NCBI GenBank assembly: GCA_009869945.1
Contig: WIXG01000440.1
Span: 1-56,035, forward strand
Origin: Mesaphorura yosii
Taxonomy: Eukaryota; Arthropoda; Collembola; Poduromorpha; Tullbergiidae
Direction of reading: 5' to 3'
DNA: 56,035 nt
Below the pieces are notes generated by a model that did no database searches, had not been told where the DNA came from, and saw only the letters and a program-made list of their open reading frames with translations. Positions within the stretch are counted from its first letter, which is position 1; each line of letters begins with the position of its first letter. The position numbers and the translations under genes are program-made. Below, one piece after another: positions 32,301-43,286 of this stretch.

Positions 32301-32609
32301 CGAGGCGCAGGTCATTCCGCGAATCTGCACTTTGACTTCCCCCAACCCGCCGCCCGCCTGCTCCACTACTTCGGCCGGGAAACCCAAGTCGGTGATGGAG
32401 TCTGCGATTTCAGTCGGTGTGAGCTTGCTCGGATCGAATTTGATGTTGGCTTTGGCGGCCAGGAGCGCCACGTCGAAGGATACGACTCCATCCAGTTTGC
32501 GGACGTGCTTCTCGATGGGGCTGACGCAGCAGGCGCTCGTCAAGCCAGATATGCGGACGACGCACTGCTCCAGACGCGCCCCCGATTCGGCGTCAATGAC
32601 GGTGGCCAT
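29316..32609 (-). CDS. ATP7: ATP7-type copper-transporting P1B ATPase
   Basis: A single coding exon, 1097 residues. Two N-terminal heavy-metal-binding domains: the second carries intact GMTCASC (about residue 98), the first reads GLTSACC (residues 22-28), so its first copper-binding cysteine is serine. Membrane helices follow, then the actuator motif TGES (SLITGESMPVVK), the transport motif CPC (ACPCSLGLATPTAVMVGTG), phosphorylation site DKTGT, N-domain SEHPIG, and GDGVNDSPALAQADVGIAI in the hinge. It pumps copper into the secretory pathway to load cuproenzymes and exports excess copper; the laccase in this window is the kind of enzyme it would serve. Vertebrate ATP7A/B have six metal-binding domains; two is at the low end. 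Absence of introns in a gene this long is unusual beside its neighbours. Confidence 0.97.
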   Translation of the reverse strand: MATVIDAESGARLEQCVVRISGLTSACCVSPIEKHVRKLDGVVSFDVALLAAKANIKFDPSKLTPTEIADSITDLGFPAEVVEQAGGGLGEVKVQIRGMTCASCVNSIESHMMKQTGMLSASVALSLQMGHFKYDPNEIGPRDIIDTINDMGFDAELEVRSDLGRHLDHRDVTRRWRNSFIVALVFGVPNMIVMMYFMMGMDMSGGHDSHAHLRCEYPMCLIPGLSLENFLLFLLATPVQFVAGRHFYVAAWKALKHRSTNMDVLIMLTTTISYVYSCIVLLAAMVLAHNPSPVTFFDTPPMLLMFVSLGRWLEHIAKGKTSEALAKLLSLKATEAVIVTLSPSGEIRNERVISVDLVQRGDVMKIVPGSKVPVDGKVLQGHSMCDESLITGESMPVVKRAESIVIGGSINMHGLLVVQATQVGDDTTLAQIVKLVEEAQTSKAPIQQLADKIAGYFVPVVMGVAFTTLVGWVISGYIDFNSLNTKHYEHERHGESELIFQHAFRYALAVLAIACPCSLGLATPTAVMVGTGVGALNGILIKGAEPLENAHKVKCVVFDKTGTITQGVPSVTRVSMYVQEAVCSLSRLLVLVAGAEASSEHPIGSAIVRFVKEVLQQNGSSSPTSPSPLPSSEHPFSYAMRAEDFQTVPGCGVKVQLVSDNLGSILDRASRIIDKTLDRTRLPLHKHAMLNQVLVDYTKQEVGMTHVDDAFDVNANANANAQNHGRVISAQLVPVGDYPGPETLVPAKHAVIIGNREWMRRNGIPIPGAVDEDMNRLEEAAQTVVLCALDGLLVAMLAIADCVKPEAHLAVYTLKRRGLDVILLTGDNKKTAIAVAQQVGITRVFAEVLPSHKVEKIRRLQAQGLRVAMVGDGVNDSPALAQADVGIAIASGTDVAIEAADVVLIRNDLLDVIGCLDLSRTTVTRIRLNFLLASIYNIIGIPLAAGAFTHWHLAIQPWMGSAAMAMSSVSVVCSSLLLKLWRKPTRRSLSTMEYLKGVESAGGARAMLAMEPDSISIHRGLENDRDRDAVGYPVARPPRPSRLTRLVRYINNVFRKAPGSPGGGKRSHSKTDVRNFDIEFAPIMNGHGKSDSMDDGL

Positions 32610-32822
32610 GGCTCGGTTGTCTTCTTACTTCTTCGCCTTTCACGCTGGACGCTTCTTAGATTGGTTCTTTTGTTCTTCACTTCACTCCTTCAGCCCCGCT
32701 CTCCTTCAGTATTATCGTGGAGTTCACATGAAGATCATTACATCAGTAATTAAAAACACTGAAATCAACAAATGCGGGTTCAGAATTAGTAACTGGTAAT
32801 TTTCACTTAATAAACTGAAGAA

Positions 32823-33154
32823 TTAAAACTCAAAACAGGCTGTTGGTAAGTCAGGATCGTAAATTACCTTGGGTTGATTGAATTCAGCTGACAGATGTCT
32901 GATATTAGAGAAATCGCACACGAAGTGCGCAAGGTACAGTTGGTCAGCTTGCAAATTGCACGCGGTACTGAAATTCCAGCGAAATACGAAATGCAACACG
33001 ATGAAAAACTATAATACTCTTTGCTTATCACGTTCACAGGAGGTGGACACCTGTTTTCATGACCTTTGGCCTCTTCGACGACCCGCGTGCAGTGCAGCAG
33101 ATCAACGGACGTTGTATTTATTTTCTTAGCTCGTCGAGTCAGCTCAGTTAGCAA
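32823..33154 (-). CDS. Possible small two-exon gene, unknown
   Basis: Exon 33154-33051 joined to 32967-32823 gives 82 residues with frame kept. The donor reads ACAG/GTGTCC and the acceptor GGAATTTCAG. The peptide looks non-random (starts MLTELTRRAKKINTTSVDLL; the second exon encodes QADQLYLAHFVCDFSNIRHL), but I cannot assign a family. An alternative is that these are 5' leader exons of the ATP7 transcript, since another donor-like AAG/GTAATT occurs near 32869 and an acceptor-like GATTTCAG lies further left. Either way the segment deserves transcript evidence. Confidence 0.3.
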
Positions 33155-34191
33155 ATCAAAGCACAGATAGACAGAAATAGAAGATTGGAACTGTCACCGC
33201 ACTGCACTGGCAACTGGAGTGATTAACTAAACTATTCAGCAGCTTCGACTGTGAAACGACGATTGCTGATGCTGATGCTAATATTTATTTTGAGTAGAGT
33301 AGAGTTAACTTGCCTTTTGCGTTCGGTTCGTGTGCAGTGAGTCGAATCGATTGTGATAGCGATGCGATGGTGAGTTTGTTGAAGTTGACATGAACACGTA
33401 CACGTAAGCAATCAATCATGTTAATTACGGTTTAATTACGTTTACTTACGCTTACGTTAATATTAACGCTACGCTACGGCACGGCTGTGGATTGTCGACT
33501 GTCGAGTTGCAGTGCAGTCAGTCAGTGATACGAACGTGATACACGATACGTGATTATGAAAGTAAAGTAGTAGAGCCTGGTTTAATTTCACAGATTCCCA
33601 GTGGTCGTAGTCGCAGATTCGCATCCACGCACTAAGCAAACGGCAAATGGGAAATAACATTGGATATGAATCATTGATGGGAATTCGTTTCGAAAGTAGG
33701 AGGTTGGCACAGCTTAAACTCATGCGCTTGTGCACTGCGCAAGGAAAACATATGGCCAGAAACCCATGCAGCAAGCAAATGCGCACATACAAAGAGCCAA
33801 GCCAATTAACTAAATCAATACTTAATTGACAGCGATATGAATTGATCGAATTGACGACCCGGAAACTCGAAATTAAATGAGTCGTAATTGTTAAGAGCTA
33901 ATTTAATTAAGTCCGTGTAATTTCGTGTAATTAATGCTTGAATTTCTGCGATGCAATGAATTGACACATCGTCCAAGAGTAGACGTCCAGTGAATTGCCA
34001 ATGAAAGAATTTGGTAGAATTTTCCGAGTGCAAGGAGTATATGCTTATGAAAACAGTATAAAAATCGATTTATTCCGTCAATTTCCTGAAGAAAAGTCGG
34101 GTTGAATACTGACAAATGCATGCAAGATTGCAAAAGTGCAAAATGAGTATAAAATTCAGATCAGTGAAGAATTTCAGCTGGATTCCACATG
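33155..34191. other. Intergenic spacer
   Basis: About 1 kb without a recognised gene. The plus-strand frame 33647-33829 and minus-strand frames 33469-33792 and 33815-34133 are short, of ordinary composition and without domain signatures. The left part likely includes the promoter of the ATP7 transcript or the small gene before it. Confidence 0.5.
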
Positions 34192-36836
34192 TCATGTCGG
34201 TAACGAAGATAAGTCGATCGCCGGCACCGATTTCGGCTTGTAGAATCTGAAAAACAAGCAAGAATCAGTCAAGAGCCTTAACGCAGTAAAAAAAATGCAA
34301 CTGCGACTGCGCTTAGGCTTACGAATATGGCGAGTATGGCACTCCGACGACGAGCAGCTGCTCGCGCTTCCAGTGCAGCCGCCACATTCCATTATGAAAG
34401 CCCCGAGCGTCGAGGTCCCAGATTTTGAGGCATTTCGCAATCTGGAGCCACGTTCGAAAGTCTTTTGCATGATCCATCTTGATGTACATCGCGTAGACGG
34501 GTTTGATTTTGGAATCTCCCGTCTGCGCGTGGATTTTTCGTCGAGATCGCGATCGTGGGCTGGTCGCTGGCGACCCCTCCAGTTGCAAGAAATCGTTGGC
34601 TCCGCCGTCTCCATCGCCTTCCCCCTCAGGCGCATCTCCGCCGCCGCCCGCACACGGCGATCGGGCGTGGTTGACTAGTTTCGCCGAGTCTAGCAACATT
34701 CCAATATGCTCCTCGTACTTTTCCTGCCTCAGGTCGCTCACATTCGCCAGCGTGACACTCGGCAGCGTGTTGAAGGACCTTCGCTTGAAGTACACGTCTT
34801 GGAAGTACGCGTTCATATTCAGGCCCGAAGATCCAAAATGGTAAGTACGCGAAACGTCGGGGATGACGCACTCGCGTTTCTTGCGCACGTCGGGGAGCCG
34901 CATCCACATGTCCCAGTCCCACATTTTCTCGGGGGTCGGCCACGCGCCCTCGAGCTCAGTCTTGTACAGCGACCGCTTCAGGAGCCAGCCGAGCCCTGGC
35001 ATCGTCTCGACCCGGTAGAGGAGCGTCGGGTCGGCGGCGGTGTGCATGTAGCCCTGGTCGTTCCACGCCGAGATGCAGTACAGCGACGGGTCGGAGTCAA
35101 GGAGCCCCATCGTTTGGGCGAAGAACGTGAAGAGATCCGGACTCACGTCGAGATCCTCCTCGAGAATGATGGCCGCCTCCGCCCACGGAAAGAGGGTGAA
35201 CGTCGCCGAGAGGGAGGCTTTGTAGTGCTGCGAGATGCGGGCGTTGCGGACGCCGAGCGGCGTGTGCTGAATGGCGGTGAGACCGAAGAGGTGCGCCACG
35301 GCCATCGGCTCCTCGTAGTATCCGTCGATAAACACGGTCACGAGAGAGGCGTTGACGCCCTCGGCGGAGAGGAGCGAGCGGAGCATGCGGAAGAGATAGT
35401 GCGGGCGGTTGGAGGCGATGACCGTTACGGGGACGGGGAGGGCGACATGGCCCAGGAGCGGCCCCGGCGCCTGGTGGAATGCGAGCGGGGAAGGATCCTT
35501 GCAGTTGCAGACGCTGCCGTAGCCTTCGATGTGCGAGCAGAATGACTGGCGGCGCTGGTTTTCTGGTGAGGGGTCACCAGCCCACTCGGAGCAGAGCGTT
35601 TCCTCCGTCGGCACGAGCGGCACCTGCACGAAGAGCGAGACGGGCGATGCCCACGTGTGGAATTCTGGGCTCTTGGTGTACTCCTCCGCAAGGGTGGAGG
35701 CGGAGCGGGCCGGGTGCACGAGCTCTTCACCGCCGCTGCCGGCGACGTCTCGCTTGTATGTCACAAAAGCCCACACGTCTCGCCAGCCTAGCGTCTTGGC
35801 CCGCTTGGACCCGAGCTGGGCAAGCAGCTCACGAGCCTGGCTCTTCAGTTGGAAAGTCCCCTCATCTTTTATCGCGAAAATGAGGATCCTCCCCTCGCCA
35901 ATCATATTCAGGAAGAGGACCATAGCTTCGTCCTCGTGTGGCGAGTACGTGTCGAAGAGGCGCTGGGCCATGACGGCCCCAGTGGCCTGATTCAGGACGA
36001 GGACGTGGATCCCACGTGACTTGCCTGGGTCGCTGTCGTCAACAATCTGTAATAAGCAACAATGAAAGCAAAAGGCGGCAATGTTTATGTTTACGAGCGG
36101 AGAAGGCAACTCGCTTCGCTTGGTCAACTAACCGTGGCTCCATCGACTGCGATTGTCACACGTGACTGACTAGACAGCACTTGAATCGTCAGCAGCCGGC
36201 CATTGCCGTTGCTGTTGGCGTTTGTCAACCCGTGACCAATTCCTTGGTCGCTGTGGCCATGGTTCTGCGCTCGCTTGGCGGCGCCCACCAAAGACCCTAC
36301 GCCTGCGAACGCTGAATTCGATTTCATGTCAGAGGCGGCGGCCTTGGCATCGTTCCACTCTGCAACACAACAGAGATACGAGGAAAGATAGTCAATATCA
36401 ATTTAGCGAATTTAGTGCAATGGGTAATTAAAATTAGTTGGCTTACCACTTTGTGGGTTCTGATGTGGATCCGAAGCGCCTGGCACTGCTCCGCCGACCG
36501 CCGCTAAGGCTCTGAAGTACTGTTGACTAGACAATTGCTCCTCTTGGCGCTGAAGTCTTTTACCAGTCTCAATTATGAATATCACATTCACGACGATTGT
36601 CACGAGCAGCGTCAGCACAACCACCAACTGGACAAAGAGCATTGCACTTAGGTATGCGATGCCGTTCCAATGCTAAGTTTTAGATTCTTATTTACCTGCA
36701 CAGCTCTCTTGCACAACCTCCGTCGCCTGGCTAGCGAGCTCCTTGCGGCGTAGAACCGGCGTTGGGGGACGAATTGCGTTGGCGTGAACATGGACATCCT
36801 GGCGTTGGCGAGAGGAGCAGGGAAGGAGAAATCCAC
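34192..36836 (-). CDS. POMGNT1: POMGNT1, protein O-mannose beta-1,2-N-acetylglucosaminyltransferase
   Basis: Five exons in transcription order: 36836-36696, 36627-36447, 36359-36133, 36046-34323, 34246-34192; 775 residues, longer than human (660). A basic cytoplasmic tail ([13 protein letters not shown]) and a signal-anchor helix at about 48-66 ([19 protein letters not shown]) make it a type II Golgi protein. The stem lectin-like domain shows [20 protein letters not shown] and [20 protein letters not shown]; the catalytic domain has [24 protein letters not shown] (metal/nucleotide site), [19 protein letters not shown] and [12 protein letters not shown]. The last exon ([12 protein letters not shown]) matches the end of human POMGNT1. 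A Gly/Asp/Ser-rich insertion lies before [11 protein letters not shown]. It adds GlcNAc to O-mannose on alpha-dystroglycan. Drosophila lacks this gene, so its retention here is informative. Confidence 0.96.
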
Positions 36837-38219
36837 TCCAGCCGACTCTCACTATTCTGTTGTGATGCAGATTTTGCAGATGCTAATTATCTGATTTTAG
36901 CTTCACCTTCCTTGCCTTTGCCATCTCGAATCACTAGCACTGATTCACTGATCGGCGACAGAACGAAATTTCGTCGCAGCCGTTAACAAAATGAAGGACG
37001 GGTCGAACGTCGAAAGATCGAAACTCGAAACTGGTTCGATGACAAGTTAAGTTAGTTACAGTTACAATTCTTGCACTTTGTCAACTTGCACCAAATGAAA
37101 GTAAATCAACCCATGAGAACAGGATTCACAAGATGCAGAACAAGATCACGTATGCATCGGCGGACTTCATGCATGTTCTTCTGACTGATCTGGTCGACGG
37201 TAAAAGTAAAACTGATCCAAGTGCCAGGTACCAACACCAACATACTAAAAGCCTAAGAAATGAACTCGAGCCAAATCAGGAAATTACAAATGTATGACGA
37301 ACTGCAATTGCAAGTTTGACGACGATGGATGACGATGACGAGATTTGACGACTCGCTTCAGTAATCTTTAACGTTGGCGTACGCGTACGCGTAATTGAGG
37401 ATCTTTGCTTAAGGTGCGTGAAATCTTCAATCTAAATGCAAATCTTGTATTCTGTCCCGGTCCAACTATTCAATTAAAGAAAGATCTTTCATCACTTGCC
37501 ATTCCCACTTTCAATTTCAATTAATTTCAGGCCCGTTCTCTGCCTGGCGGCTCCTTTGGGACTTTTGCCGAAATGGCTATGCCGACGGAGACACGGATAC
37601 AATAAATTAGCGACCGACGACTGAGATCAACACTGCAATTCAAATTCTTTGTGCACAGAACTGCAGAAACTTAATTAAAGATGAGTATTAAAGTGCCGAG
37701 CCGAAATGCAGATGCTTTGACTTGTCTTCGCCTTCGCCTCTGCTTTGCTTTTGCTGCAGTGTACTTGCATTTGCATTTGAAAAGACCACCACCCCAAAAA
37801 TCCTCCGTACAGCTCAGCGCACCAGCGCAGCGTAGAGATGAATTTTACTTAACCCTTTTGCCTTTTACCTGGCCTTTCCATTTCCTTTGCGGAGTGCAGC
37901 AACAATGCGGCTCGCTGCTGTGTTTCGTACTTGACTTGGTGCTTGACCCTCCCCATTGTATTGTTATTAGTCCATTGTAATGTATTGCCTGTTGCGTAAT
38001 CGGCATCGGTAATCGAAATGTACCGTAAGAAAAGTGTAACAATGCGAGGCCGGCGACAGAGGAAATCCATCAGCAACTGTAAAATTCCTTCTTAAGCAGG
38101 GGCCGGATCGTGTATTTATTTATGATTTATCGCCTCGAATCACAATTCAATTCAACTGAGTTTAAGATTTATTCGCAAATTGCCAAAACGGGCCTAAGCT
38201 CCAAGCTGTATTTGGTAAA
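36837..38219. other. Intergenic spacer
   Basis: About 1.4 kb with no supported gene. A palindromic ACGCGTACGCGT-like word lies near 37381-37394. The plus-strand frame at 37681-37980 starts with ATG but is leucine/phenylalanine-rich low complexity without domain or splice support. The promoter of POMGNT1 should be at the left end. Confidence 0.5.
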
Positions 38220-38721
38220 CTAGAACTGCGCGCCGACTCGGACTCGGCTGACTTCGTAGCCGCAGTATTCGACTCCGCCGTCAGACGCAGTCCAAATCTG
38301 ATAGGCATGCTCGTCGTAGACCGCGTCGAAGTGGATGACAACTCGCTGAGTTGAATCACTCACACAGATCAGGGCTGCACCGCCGGATGCGTCACATCGG
38401 AGCGCGTGCGTTGTGGCGACCACAAACAGTATGGTTCTCAGGCTCAGGTATAGTTTCCTCCAAAGTTGAAGCTGCTCTCCTGCACCATCACTCCCTCCAA
38501 ATTGTAGGCCCGAACCGTTCCAGCACCGCCTGAGCTATCACTCGGAAAAGAGTACGTCGTATACTGATCGGAGGACAAATTCCTGCTGTCTCCTTGTATG
38601 CAAAGTTCCACGCGGTCAAGGACGTGGACTGACACAGTTTGGCCTGCGAAATTGCTCGATCGCCAATTAATCACAATCACTCGACAGACACTCGACTCAT
38701 TACGATTAATTACTCACCCAT
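38220..38721 (-). CDS. Beta/gamma-crystallin-like small protein, apparently frameshifted
   Basis: Reading leftward, a minimal first exon (38721-38718, Met plus one base) can be spliced to 38643, giving a 67-residue frame ending at 38444. Its end, GTVRAYNLEGVMVQESSFNF followed by GGNY, has the look of a Greek-key crystallin motif (aromatic-x-x-x-x-F-x-G then Y). One or two bases later, in another frame, an open stretch of about 75 residues runs to 38220 (CDASGGAALICVSDSTQRVV, then YEVSRVRVGAQF). The two parts join naturally only if the frame slips near 38450, and no intron fits. So it is either a broken gene or a sequence error. Crystallin assignment is a fold-level guess. Confidence 0.35.
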
Positions 38722-39086
38722 TGCTTAATTGCTTTGTCTTTTTCTTGTCCTCACTCTGGCCGCCGATCGTCGGATCTTGAAGCTAGATCGAGCAGTCAGC
38801 AGTGGGCTCGACTTGAATTCGAATTAATAGAGAACAGTAATTAATCAATCGTTAGTTTCACGCAACACTCTCGACTCACACCCTGGATTCAAGGCCACAA
38901 TTTGAAAATGACAGGGGCAGATCACGGACGCGGAAAGATAAGCACCCCATCGCTAAATTTAGCCCTTGCTGTATGTAATGTAGCTTGAACTTTGCGTATT
39001 ATAAACCATGATTTATGAAGTTTTTATTAACAAAATCTCGTCAATTGCTATAAACATAAGTAAGTATTTTAATATGCTTGTCGTAT

Positions 39087-40827
39087 TTAACTTGTGGGCT
39101 TAACAACCTTCCAGGAGCGTCTGGGAAGCGCCTGCAGGCGGAGAATGGTAGGCCGACCCCAGCACACGAGCCAGAGGACTCCGATGACGATGCAGAATGC
39201 GGACTCCACGTAGTAGCCGTCAATCTGCGATATGCAACGCGACAGGGCGCCAAAGGCGGTGGCCGTGGCGGCGAGTCCACCCGAGCCCGAGCCTTCGGTC
39301 GTGTAAGCGTACGCCACGCCGGGGCCACCTGTCTCGTTCGCGAACGAGTACACTGACTCATCTTCGTAATCTGCTGAATCTGAGAAGGTGCCGTTTAAAA
39401 TTGATGGCGCTCCCGTACCCACACTCGGGCAGTCATTCCGAAGCGGAATCGCGACGTAATCGACGAGCCAAAGAGCGAGGGTCGACGGCCACATTCCACC
39501 GACGTTCGTGATCGTGTTTATCAGCGTCATGTACGTCCCACCAATCGCGGGATCGGCGATCTTGGCGGCGAAGCCCATATACAGGACAAAACGTGTGTAG
39601 GCCGGGACGAGTTCGAGTGCCATGACTCCAAAGAGGAAGAAATACACCCACGTCGCGTACTCGCCGGACTCCGCGTCGCGGATGCTCGGAAGCCAGAAAA
39701 TTATGAGCGGGAAGACGACGCAAAACACGTACGAGATTGGGATGAGGTTGATGTACAGGCGCATCGGGCTCGGGCCGACGGTCCACTTGGATACGACGAT
39801 GGGGAGCAGGAGTTTGACGGGAATGAGCGGAATCGAGAAGAAAGCGAGCGTCTCCTTCGGAATCCCAACCTCGACGAGTTTGAGCCCGTTCAGCGCATGA
39901 GCCGCCATCCCAATTCGCACGGTGAGGAGAAACAAGGCGAGGATCTGCACGTTGCGGAGGCGGAGAATCTTCCACAACGAGCGGTACGAAGAGAACACGT
40001 TCATGTGCTTCGCGTCCACCTCTGCCGACTCCTTCTTCTCTTTCTTGAAGAGCAGGACGAGCGTCGTCGACACGGCGAAAACGACGGACCAGAAAAGCAG
40101 AAACTGCAGAGGGAAATTCAAAGTTCAGAGCCCGCCAAAGTGAAAAAGCGATAGGCGAAACGCCAAGGGAATTTACTTGCGACAAGGTAACGAGTCCTCT
40201 CTCTTCAGGCACCGTCCTGAATTTATTGGCGAATTTGGGCGAATTCAGCGCCATAAACCCCGAGTAGCCCATCACCGAACCGAGTGTCTGGCCGAGCGCG
40301 TTGCACGTGCTCGCGTACGCCACGTTTTCGGGGCTGAGCATCGTGAGCGCCCAACCGTCGACGGCGACGTCCTGCGACGCGGCCAGGAAGTTGAGAATGA
40401 AGAACATGGCTGTGAGTGCGGGGACGTTGACGGAGTCGAAGAGTTCGTCGACGGTGAAGGCGAGGATAAGGAGAAAGAGAGCGATGAGGTACTGGAGGGG
40501 AACGAGCCACGATTTACGCCGCCCCAACCTTCGCCAGTAGATGGCGTCCACGATTGGCGCGTACAACACTTTGAAACTGAAGGGCCAGAACGCGAGGCTG
40601 AAGCGGCCTTGTTCCTTGTAGGGGACGCCCTTTGCCTGGAGCAGAAAGGGCACGGTCACGATGAGGCCGAGGGGAATGCCCTGCAGTACGTACAGGAAAA
40701 GAAGGAGGAGGATTGAGCGGACGTCTTTGCGAAAGTTTGGGGGAGGAAGCTCTTCGGGGATTGTGATCTCACGCGCCCCTTGCTTGTCTTTTTCTGACGC
40801 GGGCGCGGGATTTGAATCTTTCTCCAT
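39087..40827 (-). CDS. SLC33A1: SLC33A1-type acetyl-CoA transporter of the ER membrane
   Basis: Two exons, 40827-40177 and 40103-39087 (73-bp intron), 555 residues, matching the family length (human 549). A multi-pass major-facilitator-like protein with about 11-12 helices. Family words are clear: FLYVLQGIPLGLIVTVPFLL, FSFKVLYAPIVDAIYWRRLG, GRRKSWLVPLQYLI, FLAASQDVAVDGWALTMLSP, YASTCNALGQTLG, FAAKIADPAIGGTYMTLINT and TNVGGMWPSTLALWLVDY. It carries cytosolic acetyl-CoA into the ER lumen for acetylation of gangliosides and proteins. I start at 40827 (MEKDSNPAPASEKDKQG); an upstream in-frame ATG at 40920 would add 31 residues absent from relatives. The luminal loop before the last helix is Gly/Ala/Ser-rich and longer than usual. 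Confidence 0.95.
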
Positions 40828-41965
40828 CTCGCGTGTCGCGTAATGAGTGTTGAGTAATTCTAAATGTAGACTGTCTTGCGCTATGAACTGAAGCTGAGTG
40901 CTGAATACTGAATGAGACAACGAATTATCAACTGAGTGAGCTGCTCAATACGAGACTGTGATTACGCGTACTCGATTGGGATTAGCAGGACAATTAAATA
41001 CAGTAGCAAAGCAAAGCAAAGTAAAGTACACTGACTCTTCACTATTGCAGTAGCAGTAAGCAGTGCCTTTCACTTGTGCCTACGCTGCGCCTGTAACCTG
41101 TTTTGGTGACTGATAAGCCAAGCCATGTATGGCCACGCTTCACTTGACTGTCCGTCAACTCACCAAATCACGGCGCGACAAACAATAGCGGGTCGTTAAG
41201 AGATAAATGTACGCCGATTATGAAATTTGGACTGGATGCTGGGCTGAACACTGGACCAGCAGCAACAGCCACGCGACATGGGCAATGGACACGATAAGTC
41301 AACAAGCCCCAAGCAAGCCAACCCAAGCCAAGCCTTATCTCTCACGTTACAATTCATTATCTGAGTTCATTCATGCTACTGGATTGAGAACAAGCAAGTC
41401 AACAACAAGCGATCGACATGAGACATGCGAGCACTTCATTAAATGAATTAGGGTGATTTTGATTGTGAGTTTTTAACCTCGGCGAGAGTTGGAACAAAAG
41501 AAAAATCGAAAACAGTCATTTTCGAATTTTCAGAGTCAAGCCAAAGCAGATTAGACTTCGAACTCACAAATCCAATTTGGGCCGGCCAAAATTGGTCATA
41601 GTTTCAAATACATGTCTGGAGAGAGAAATAAAACTCAAATCGCCGTCGACGGCGATGTTTACTCGATAATTCATTACAATCGTCAATTTGAGAATGACTG
41701 AAAGCTAAATCATGTTCCGGTTCCGAAAATGTCTGCTATGCTCTGTTTTTCTCATTTTCTCCAGTCGACGTGTTCCATTTGTACATAAAAACTGTTTCAT
41801 TTTAAATGTTTTGATTTTCAACAGCCGTTAAGGTAATACCTTTCACATGTATTTTTCTCTTCGTCCGTGAGTTTTAAATGCGATAGCCATTTTCCATAAA
41901 CTCAGTCTCAATCTGGTCTAGCACGGGAAGTTCATTTAAGCAGAAGCCGAAAACATCAAACCAAA
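40828..41965. other. Divergent spacer
   Basis: About 1.1 kb between the SLC33A1 start and the next chemoreceptor start. It contains short A/G/C-rich tandem words (AAAGCAAAGCAAAGTAAAGT near 41008-41027; CCAAGC repeats near 41308-41335). No gene was recognised. Confidence 0.5.
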
Positions 41966-43286
41966 ATGATTCCGAACACCAAAATTTTGAGGTCGATCTG
42001 CCGGGCACTTCGCCTGACTCAAAAACTGGGACTGTGTCCTTTACTGTTCAACCTAAAGACCCGGTCTTTCGAAAGGTGCGAATCAAAATCCAGTTCCTTC
42101 TGCTGGCGCTACCGTGCAAACGTTGTGCTGGAATTTCTGGTACAAATAGGCTTATCTCCAATCGTTCAAATTTGCTGGAACTTGACGTCCACGCGCGAAA
42201 TCCCGATCGTCGCTTTCCTCTTTACTGGAATCGCGTTCTTGCTGCATGGATTCACGATGTACCTCGACTACCAGTGGGGCTGGGGCCCATCTGCAGGGTT
42301 GCTCGTGATATTCCTCAACTCCCTTATGAGACAACTGGAACGATTGGACAGTAAGCACTTTGATTTTCATAACGTTTGTAAAATATTGTAATGAACTTTC
42401 TTCAGAATGCTTCGTGTGGACCACCGCTGAGAAAGATGACGAAGCCAGGAGACGAGTCAAAATCCATAAAATTCTGAAGGCTGTTCACACTTTCATCGGC
42501 TTCTTGCTGCCAGCCAGCTGTTTGCTGCTGGTCGTCACGCGCCTGGACATCGTCCTGCGAGTTGTCGTGGAACTGTTATGGTCGCTTGCCTGGCTCTACG
42601 GAGCTCCACTTCCGCTCTGGTTTCTATACTTGGCAATCTTGGGCTTATTCACCGTCTGCATCTACGAGATCTTCGCCGTATTCCTACGCTGGAATGTGGT
42701 GGTCATCGCTGGGGCCGTATTTCTGTGGTCTATGATGGACGTACTCAGCGTCAAACTCAGAAGCGAGTCACTGTGCAGTTTGCAGAATACGATAACGCTG
42801 TTCCGAAGCTACCGAGTCCTGGATTTCCTGATCCGGATCGTCAATATTTGGGCTTGTCATCTTCTATCGCTTGGCACGATGCTTGGGGTCCTCATCTCCT
42901 GCCTCGGTACCTACTTTGCGACCGCGTCCCGTGGTCCGCTTTACGAGCGAGTGGTGTTCGTGCTTTTTGTGATTGGCTGCCTCGCCTACGGCTCCTTCCT
43001 CTTTCAAATATTTGGCAATCTGTTCCGCCACTCTAAGCAGCTTCTATCGGGCTGGAATTCGGACCGCGTAGTCAGGCACAGCCGACAACGAAAAAGGAAC
43101 TGGAAATTTGTGTGGGCCCAATTTCGCCCGCTACGCCCGATTAAAATTACATTCAGTGGCTCGACGTATGCATGTGATGAAATGAGTGTGCTGGTGTATT
43201 GGTTCATAATACTGGACAAGTCAATACTCCTGCTGTGCCTGTTTCCATTTCCTCAACACCACTCAACTACGCTAAATTTTTGGTAA
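41966..43286 (+). CDS. 7-transmembrane chemoreceptor-like protein, cluster copy 1
   Basis: Two exons, 41966-42350 and 42406-43286 (55-bp intron, phase 1), 421 residues. Seven or so hydrophobic segments. Signature words shared with the copy at 47332: ICWNLTSTREIPIVAFLF, FLLHGFTMYLDYQWGWGPSA, YGAPLPLWFLYLAI and, at the C-terminus, FSGSTYACDEMSVLVYWFII then LFPFPQHHST. The identical intron position and phase in both copies shows recent common origin. It is probably a sensory ion-channel receptor of the arthropod gustatory superfamily in a lineage-specific expansion; ligand unknown. Confidence 0.8.

Noticed and set aside
30807..32753. 648-residue plus-strand open frame opposite ATP7
   Set aside because: It is antisense to a fully conserved ATP7 coding exon; its composition (His/Asp/Arg-rich) is what GC-rich codon choice produces on the opposite strand.
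36648..36695. A 23-bp intron in POMGNT1 (donor at 36695, acceptor TTAG near 36673)
   Set aside because: Too short to be spliced; the acceptor CTCTTTGTCCAG at 36628 gives a 68-bp intron and restores the conserved transmembrane segment.
37681..37980. 99-codon open frame in the POMGNT1-crystallin spacer
   Set aside because: Leucine/phenylalanine-rich repetitive composition without homology or splice support.
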